DNA of 10,000 nt from Rheinheimera sp. (lineage in GTDB: Bacteria; Pseudomonadota; Gammaproteobacteria; Enterobacterales; Alteromonadaceae): assembly GCF_020217005.1 (NCBI RefSeq), contig NZ_JAIWOI010000239.1, positions 1-10,000 of the forward strand. The letters are read 5' to 3'. The notes below the pieces were generated by a model. The model made no database searches and was not told where the DNA came from. It saw only the letters and a list, made by a program, of their open reading frames with translations. Of this stretch, positions 5,756 to 10,000 are shown piece by piece (within the stretch, counting starts at the first letter, position 1; each line of letters opens with the position of its first letter). A program made the translations under genes and the position numbers.

Positions 5756-7504
5756 ATGCAGCAGAAAAGTCTATCGCGTAAGCTGCTGACTAAAGTCTTG
5801 TCAGTATATTTTATCCTGACCTTTGTCGTGACTTTAGGTCAGATTGTTGCCGAATATTTCAACACCAAAGATCACATCAATGGCGAGTTAGCGACACTAC
5901 AGCAAACTTTCTCTGGTAGCCTGACCCGAGCCATTTGGGAATTAAATACTCAGCAAGCATTGATCATTGCCGATGGGCTACTGGCTATTCCCGCGATCGA
6001 AGGCATTATAGTGCGGGATGATAGCGGCGCTGTCATCACCCAATTAGGCCGTTACATTGATATAAGCGAACGCTACAGCAATCAATTGGTGCAGGAAGGA
6101 ATTCGCTTAACTGAACAGAATTCCGGTTTATTTGGCTATACCTTTCCGCTTATTTTCGAATTTTCCGGCCGTGCTACTCAAGTTGGTGACGTGACTTTAT
6201 TTTCCAGCAGAGCGGTAGTTCTGGATCGGATTAAAGTCGGCATTTATTTTTTGGTCGGCAATGCGGTGTTAAAGACTACTTTCTTAATAATACTGTTTTT
6301 GCTCGCTTTCCGTAGCCAGCTCACCTTACCTTTGAGCGAGCTGACACAACAAATTGAAGATTTAGAGCTGGACCACCTTGAAGGCACTAAAGTTGAAGTA
6401 AGGCACGATGAAGCCAATGAACTGAGTGTGATGGCTGATGCGTTTAACCGCTTGATTGCTCGTGTTCAGGATTACAAAGTTCAATTGGAAAGCACTCAGA
6501 AGCAACTTCTGCATTCCAACGAAAAGCTCGACCAGCATAACTTACTGCTAGAGCAGGAAGTGGCACGCAAAACTTCAGGTCTAAGTCAGGCTATGATGGA
6601 TTTACAGCAACAAAAGCAAGAATTGGAAGTAAAACAACAGGCCTTGCGTGAAGAAATTGAGCGTCGTCGTCACAGTGAGGAAGCTTTACGCGGTAAACAA
6701 AGTGAGCTGGAAAAAACTGTAGATGATTTGAAACAGGCGCAGGACCGTTTAGTGCAGTCAGAAAAAATGGCTGCTTTAGGTGGTTTTGTTGCAGGCATTA
6801 CTCATGAAGTGAATACTCCGGTGGGCATAGGTGTGACAGCGACCAGCTTCCTCGCTGAAAAATTGGCAGCCTTAGATGCAGCCTACAAAGATAAGACTTT
6901 ATCACCTAAGGTGCTGGAACATTTTATCGAAGAAGCGAAACAAAGCACTTCCCTGCTGCAATCGAATCTAACCAGGGCTTCTGAGCTTATAGCCAGTTTT
7001 AAACAAATCGCTGTGGACCAAACCAGTGATGCCATCCGTACTATTAATCTGGCGGAATACCTCCATGAAGTGATCCGCTCCTTACAGCCTAATTTCAAAA
7101 AGACCCGCCATCATATTGATGTCAACTGTCCGGAAAGTCTGATGCTGAGCTGTCCTGCAGGAGCAATTTCGCAGATCTTTACCAATCTTTTAATGAATTC
7201 TTTAATTCATGGTTTTGAAGAGCTGGAAGAAGGTTATATCCGTATTACAGTGCTGGATGAAGGTCAAATGGTGGATATTACCTATTCTGACAATGGCCGT
7301 GGCTTGACACAGGAACAACTGGAAAAACTATTCCACCCGTTTTTCACGACAAAACGTGATCAGGGAGGCAGTGGTTTAGGTACCCATATTACTTACAATC
7401 TGGTGCGCCAGACACTGGGTGGTTCTATCCAGGTCAGCAGCGAGCCAGGCCATGGACTGAGCTACCATATTCGTTTCCCCAAAAATTTAAAACGTAATTC
7501 CTGA
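5756..7504 (+). CDS. membrane sensor histidine kinase with HAMP and long coiled coil
   Basis: A 582-residue inner-membrane kinase. A first membrane helix lies at about 12-33, an extracytoplasmic sensor segment at about 34-160 (of unrecognised fold), and a second membrane helix at about 162-185. A HAMP domain follows at about 186-240 and then a long heptad-rich coiled coil at about 240-335. The dimerisation/phosphoacceptor helix carries H350 in GITHEVNTPVGIG. The ATPase domain has the N box (TNLLMNSLIHG, 476-486), G1 box DNGRG at 512-516, F box FHPFFTTK at 526-533 and G2 box GSGLGT at 538-543, so all catalytic parts are present. The ATG follows AAGG at normal spacing. There is no fused receiver; the divergent single-domain receiver is the likely target. 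A Rho-independent terminator follows the gene directly. The signal sensed cannot be read from the sequence. Confidence 0.94.
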   Translation: MQQKSLSRKLLTKVLSVYFILTFVVTLGQIVAEYFNTKDHINGELATLQQTFSGSLTRAIWELNTQQALIIADGLLAIPAIEGIIVRDDSGAVITQLGRYIDISERYSNQLVQEGIRLTEQNSGLFGYTFPLIFEFSGRATQVGDVTLFSSRAVVLDRIKVGIYFLVGNAVLKTTFLIILFLLAFRSQLTLPLSELTQQIEDLELDHLEGTKVEVRHDEANELSVMADAFNRLIARVQDYKVQLESTQKQLLHSNEKLDQHNLLLEQEVARKTSGLSQAMMDLQQQKQELEVKQQALREEIERRRHSEEALRGKQSELEKTVDDLKQAQDRLVQSEKMAALGGFVAGITHEVNTPVGIGVTATSFLAEKLAALDAAYKDKTLSPKVLEHFIEEAKQSTSLLQSNLTRASELIASFKQIAVDQTSDAIRTINLAEYLHEVIRSLQPNFKKTRHHIDVNCPESLMLSCPAGAISQIFTNLLMNSLIHGFEELEEGYIRITVLDEGQMVDITYSDNGRGLTQEQLEKLFHPFFTTKRDQGGSGLGTHITYNLVRQTLGGSIQVSSEPGHGLSYHIRFPKNLKRNS

Positions 7505-7523
7505 GCCTGCAGCAAAGTAAAAC

Positions 7524-7556
7524 AGCCCGGTTTAAAGCGCCGGGCTTTATTTTTTT
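7524..7556 (+). terminator. Rho-independent terminator after the histidine kinase
   Basis: Arms AGCCCGG (7524-7530) and CCGGGCT (7540-7546) form a 7-bp GC-rich stem with a nine-base loop. A T-rich tract with seven consecutive T residues follows (7550-7556). It lies 19 bases after the kinase stop codon and separates the kinase from rdgC. Confidence 0.9.
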
Positions 7557-7591
7557 AACGGAAAAACTCTAAACCCCGCAGCTGAACTCTG

Positions 7592-7619
7592 TATACTAAG
7601 CCGCATTTCTTAGGCTTAG
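7592..7619 (+). promoter_or_regulatory. candidate rdgC promoter and inverted repeat
   Basis: TATACT at 7592-7597 is a good -10 match (five of six); no good -35 is visible at the right distance. Overlapping it, CTAAGCC (7596-7602) and GGCTTAG (7613-7619) form a 7-bp perfect inverted repeat with a ten-base spacer, just upstream of the rdgC ATG at 7631. The repeat may be an operator or a hairpin at the 5' end of the mRNA. Confidence 0.4.
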
Positions 7620-7630
7620 AGTAGTTCAAC

Positions 7631-8527
7631 ATGTGGTTCAAAAATTTACGCTTATACCAGGTCACTGAAAATTTAAACACAGACCAGGAGCAATTAGAGC
7701 AGGCCTTAGCCGCATTCAAATTTACCCCTTGCACCTCGCAGGAAGCTATTAAAATGGGCTTTACCAGCCCTTTGCATCCTAGTCTGAAACAATATTGCCA
7801 TCAAACTAATGATGTGATGTTGTTTGCCGTAAAACGGCAGGAGAAAGTGCTGCCTGGTTCAGTTGTTAATGAAGAGCTGGCACCCAAAATTGATGCGATG
7901 GAGCAGGAAAAAGGCCGTCCGTTAAGTCGCAAAGAAAAGCAGGCGTTAAAAGAAGAACTGATCCAGACACTGCTGCCACGTGCCTTTAGCAAATCTAGTG
8001 TCACCACAGCTTTGTATGACAAACAACAAGGCTGGTTACTGGTGGATACCAGCAGCGCCAGCCGAGCTGAGGAGTTACTGGCTTTACTGCGAAAAGCCTT
8101 TGGTTCTTTGCCGGCAATGCCATTGCTGGACAATCACCAATTGAACCAACAACTACATTTTTGGTTGCAAGGCAAAGAATTACCGGAAGGTTTTCAGTTA
8201 GGCGCTGAAGCTGAATTAAAGGCTCCGGATGAAGAAGGCGCTAAAGTACGCTTTATCAACCATTTGTTAAGTGCGGACGAAGTTCAAAGCCACTTACAGG
8301 ATAAATTAGTGACTAAGCTGGCATTAGAGCAAGATGAAAAAGTAACGTTCCTGATCTGCGATGATGGCAGTATCAAAAGACTGAAATTCCATGATCTGTT
8401 GTCAGGCTCAAATGAAGAAATGGGCTGGGATGATGTAATAGGCCGATTAGATGCAGATTTATTACTGATGACCGATGCGTTACGCCATGCGCTGTTACCG
8501 CTCAAGGCAAATATCAGCACTGAATAG
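7631..8527 (+). CDS. rdgC: recombination-associated protein RdgC
   Basis: A 298-residue protein, close to the E. coli length of about 303. RdgC is a nucleoid-associated DNA-binding protein that forms a ring-shaped dimer on duplex DNA and restrains RecA-dependent recombination. Family hallmarks are visible: WFKNLRLYQ at the N-terminus, FTPC at 31-34, LLPRAFSK at about 115-122, ALLRKAFGSLP at 150-160, the EAELKAPDEEGAKVRF strand, and the C-terminal VTKLAL / CDDGSIKRLKF / ADLLLMTDAL blocks. The start is the ATG at 7631; only a weak AGAG at 7618-7621 precedes it. It is a single-gene unit bounded by terminators on both sides, with a candidate -10 and an inverted repeat overlapping its 5' region. 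Confidence 0.97.
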   Translation: MWFKNLRLYQVTENLNTDQEQLEQALAAFKFTPCTSQEAIKMGFTSPLHPSLKQYCHQTNDVMLFAVKRQEKVLPGSVVNEELAPKIDAMEQEKGRPLSRKEKQALKEELIQTLLPRAFSKSSVTTALYDKQQGWLLVDTSSASRAEELLALLRKAFGSLPAMPLLDNHQLNQQLHFWLQGKELPEGFQLGAEAELKAPDEEGAKVRFINHLLSADEVQSHLQDKLVTKLALEQDEKVTFLICDDGSIKRLKFHDLLSGSNEEMGWDDVIGRLDADLLLMTDALRHALLPLKANISTE

Positions 8528-8537
8528 CCTACAGACT

Positions 8538-8565
8538 CAAAGCCCGGATGAGACTCCGGGCTTTG
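8538..8565. terminator. convergent terminator between rdgC and the HDOD gene
   Basis: A perfect 10-bp stem, CAAAGCCCGG (8538-8547) with CCGGGCTTTG (8556-8565), and an eight-base loop. It lies between convergent genes whose stop codons are at 8525-8527 (plus) and 8583-8581 (minus). The sequence after the stem is only moderately T-rich on the plus strand (CTGTTTC) and weaker on the minus strand, so it may serve both genes with unequal strength. Confidence 0.82.
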
Positions 8566-8580
8566 CTGTTTCTCGATGGC

Positions 8581-9420
8581 TTAGCTAAATAACGCTTTGA
8601 CTTCCTGTGAAATCAGATTCACTTCAGCTAACTCCATAAAGTTAGCGTCTGGCACTATACGACGATCTATGTAGGGTTGCAGAGCCTGAAGCCGGCCCGT
8701 GCCCTCCAACGGTCTCTGTACCAAAGCTCCAAGCCTGATAAAATCTATGTAACTGACCTGAGCCTCCTGATAGGAGCTATTATTCCAGTTCTGCACTATC
8801 TGGACATAAGTATCAGAAAAATCCCATGCCCGCATAATGTTAGCACCGATCTGACCTGACAAAGTATTGATCGCATTTTCTAAAAATTGCGGATCACCAA
8901 ACACAGTTTGATAACGTTCCGCCTCTGTCAGAATAGGTAAAGCACCGATCAGGTGCATCAATCCAGCCAGTGTCATCACGTCCAGATTAAGATTGCAGTG
9001 TTTGTTTTCACCTATATAAAGCTTTAAACAGGCAAGCGCTATACTAGTAACATTAACGCTGTCACGCCATACCTGAGCCATTCGCTCTTTAATCTGCTCG
9101 TGCTGCGAAACAAAAAGCTGCTCCATCGCCATGGCTGTAGCAATGTTTTTCACCTGACTCAAGCCTATGCGGGTAATCGCCTGATTCAGCGAATTGACCT
9201 TGATAGACCTGCCCATAAAAGCACTATTTGCTACTTTGATCATACGGGCTGCCAAGGCCGGATCCTGAGCTATAACGTCCGTCATCATCACTAAGTTGCT
9301 ATCGGGATCGTCCGCAGTTCTCCTAACCCGAATTGCCATCTCAGGTAAGGTCGGCAAAACCAGCATGTCAGTGCGGATTTTCTCAATCAGAATGGTCAAT
9401 AAGGCATTTTCAGCCGACAT
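8581..9420 (-). CDS. HDOD-domain signalling protein
   Basis: A 279-residue cytoplasmic protein built mainly of one HDOD domain, a helical fold related to HD phosphohydrolases but lacking their metal-binding residues. LPTLPEMAIRVRRTADDPD at 22-40, the stretch VIAQDPALAARMIKVANSAF at 49-68 and a following NSLNQAITRIGLSQVKNIA block at 76-94 are typical. At the position where HD enzymes have His-Asp, this protein has GLMHLIG (153-159), so catalysis is not expected. HDOD proteins are usually regulatory scaffolds; no partner is evident here. The ATG at 9420 is preferred because an AAGGA lies eight bases upstream. An upstream in-frame TTG at 9453 would add 11 residues but has no good ribosome-binding site. 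It lies 82 bp after the HIT gene on the same strand; an intervening terminator is not obvious. Confidence 0.9.
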   Translation of the reverse strand: MSAENALLTILIEKIRTDMLVLPTLPEMAIRVRRTADDPDSNLVMMTDVIAQDPALAARMIKVANSAFMGRSIKVNSLNQAITRIGLSQVKNIATAMAMEQLFVSQHEQIKERMAQVWRDSVNVTSIALACLKLYIGENKHCNLNLDVMTLAGLMHLIGALPILTEAERYQTVFGDPQFLENAINTLSGQIGANIMRAWDFSDTYVQIVQNWNNSSYQEAQVSYIDFIRLGALVQRPLEGTGRLQALQPYIDRRIVPDANFMELAEVNLISQEVKALFS

Positions 9421-9428
9421 AACAGGGT

Positions 9429-9433
9429 TCCTT
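9429..9433 (-). promoter_or_regulatory. ribosome-binding site deciding the HDOD start
   Basis: AAGGA on the minus strand, eight bases before the ATG at 9420-9418. It falls inside the longer reading frame that begins at TTG 9453, and therefore argues for the shorter 279-residue product. Confidence 0.75.
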
Positions 9434-9502
9434 ACAACGAAATTTTCAGGCAATCAAAACCAGTAAAAACCAAGAAAGATTAGAAAGGCAGAGCTAATTC
9501 TA

Positions 9503-9940
9503 CTAGTTTAGAACGGAACCGTCATGAGAGTATGGTAATAACCGTAACTTTTGTTTTATTTGCTCTAATTGATCTTCACTATAAGCTTTGGCAGGCAGTT
9601 TCCCCCACACAGGTGCAGGCCAGGCGCTATCGTGTTCATAACGCACAATATGATGCAGGTGCAGCTGGGGGACCATATTTCCAAGCGCTGCAATGTTCAG
9701 TTTTTTAGCCTGAAATTCAGTTTTCAGAAAACGGGATAACATGGCACTTTCGTGCCACAGTAAGGCTCTGTCATGGTCAGTTAAATCAATAATTTCTACC
9801 ATACCAGCACGCTTTGGGATCAGAATAAACCAAGGGTAGTTGGCGTCGTTTTGCAGGCGCAACTGACAAAGAGGCCAATCAGCCAGCCATATACTGTCCC
9901 GTTCAAATTCCGCAGCAAGCTGAAACAGATCAGTGCTCAC
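9503..9940 (-). CDS. HIT-family protein (histidine-triad variant)
   Basis: A 145-residue protein of the histidine-triad superfamily, whose members bind nucleotides and hydrolyse or transfer nucleotidyl groups through a covalent His intermediate. The fold's YPWFILIPKRAGMVEIIDL strand lies at 35-53. The signature near the C-terminus is Q92-L-H94-L-H96-H97-I-V, followed by AWPAPVWGK at 107-114. The first His of the triad is replaced by Gln, while the middle, nucleophilic position H94 is kept. The substrate is unknown. The start is a GTG, supported by AGGAG at 9948-9952 with seven bases of spacing and by the absence of an ATG nearby. Its first 11 bases overlap the end of the gene upstream, so translational coupling is likely. 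Confidence 0.9.
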   Translation of the reverse strand: MSTDLFQLAAEFERDSIWLADWPLCQLRLQNDANYPWFILIPKRAGMVEIIDLTDHDRALLWHESAMLSRFLKTEFQAKKLNIAALGNMVPQLHLHHIVRYEHDSAWPAPVWGKLPAKAYSEDQLEQIKQKLRLLPYSHDGSVLN

Positions 9941-10000
9941 TATGTATCTCCTCTGAGGTCTGTTTTACCGCCGCAACTAAGGCAACAAATTCATCAACCA
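9930..10000 (-). CDS. C-terminal end of an unidentified upstream gene
   Basis: An open frame enters from the right edge and ends at TGA 9932-9930, giving 22 complete residues (VDEFVALVAAVKQTSEEIHS then EH). It is acidic and helix-like, overlaps the HIT start by 11 bases and contains the HIT ribosome-binding site. These features fit the tail of a real gene in an operon with the HIT gene, but the piece is too short to name or to be sure that it is coding. Confidence 0.45.
   Translation of the reverse strand, partial: VDEFVALVAAVKQTSEEIHSEH
9948..9952 (-). promoter_or_regulatory. ribosome-binding site deciding the GTG start of the HIT gene
   Basis: AGGAG on the minus strand, seven bases before GTG at 9940-9938. 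It lies inside the C-terminal coding sequence of the partial upstream gene. Confidence 0.8.

Noticed and set aside
6883..7098. Minus-strand open frame of 71 codons inside the histidine kinase
   Set aside because: It is antisense to the kinase catalytic region, which is complete and conserved.
7801..8133. Minus-strand open frame of 110 codons inside rdgC
   Set aside because: It is fully antisense to RdgC coding sequence, has no ribosome-binding site that stands out, and shows a serine-rich composition typical of reverse-frame translation.
9421..9453. Eleven-residue N-terminal extension of the HDOD protein from a TTG codon
   Set aside because: The start would be TTG with no ribosome-binding site, whereas the ATG at 9420 has AAGGA at ideal spacing.
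1..10000. Mobile element, phage or CRISPR content
   Set aside because: No transposase, integrase, regularly spaced repeats or terminal inverted repeats were seen. Gene order and codon use look uniformly chromosomal.

Overview
The window looks like ordinary chromosomal DNA of a gammaproteobacterium, probably from the Alteromonadales/Rheinheimera-like part of the group. The reasons are a thr operon in the enterobacterial order (leader peptide, fused aspartokinase/homoserine dehydrogenase I, homoserine kinase), an RdgC protein of the gamma/betaproteobacterial family, moderate GC, and many signalling genes. I see no insertion sequence, prophage, CRISPR array, tRNA or rRNA. The taxonomic guess is inference from gene content only.

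Region 1 (1-3532, minus strand) is the threonine operon. It holds a cryptic thrL leader peptide rich in Thr and Ile codons, a perfect 15-bp attenuator hairpin, thrA, and thrB running off the left edge (thrC would be expected beyond it). The leader RNA can be folded by eye into the three mutually exclusive hairpins of classical attenuation. Just upstream, a perfect 8-bp MetJ-type met box (AGACGTCT) and an 18-bp palindrome cover the promoter candidate, which suggests a possible methionine/SAM input as well.

Region 2 (3533-7556) is a two-armed signalling locus. A minus-strand operon encodes a stand-alone CheY-like receiver, a CheC-like phosphatase-family protein and a PAS-GGDEF diguanylate cyclase, joined by two ATGA start/stop overlaps. 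Divergently, across a 278-bp regulatory region, a membrane histidine kinase with no receiver of its own is encoded on the plus strand. The four genes are plausibly one circuit: kinase to receiver, receiver dephosphorylated by or docked on the CheC-like protein, output through cyclic di-GMP. This circuit is the least standard part of the window.

Region 3 (7557-10000) is housekeeping and small regulatory genes. rdgC (plus strand) has an inverted repeat in its 5' region and a strong terminator after it. An HDOD-domain protein and a HIT-family protein follow on the minus strand. The last 71 bases hold the C-terminal end of a further minus-strand gene that overlaps the HIT gene start. All genes seen appear intact; no frameshift or pseudogene was noticed.
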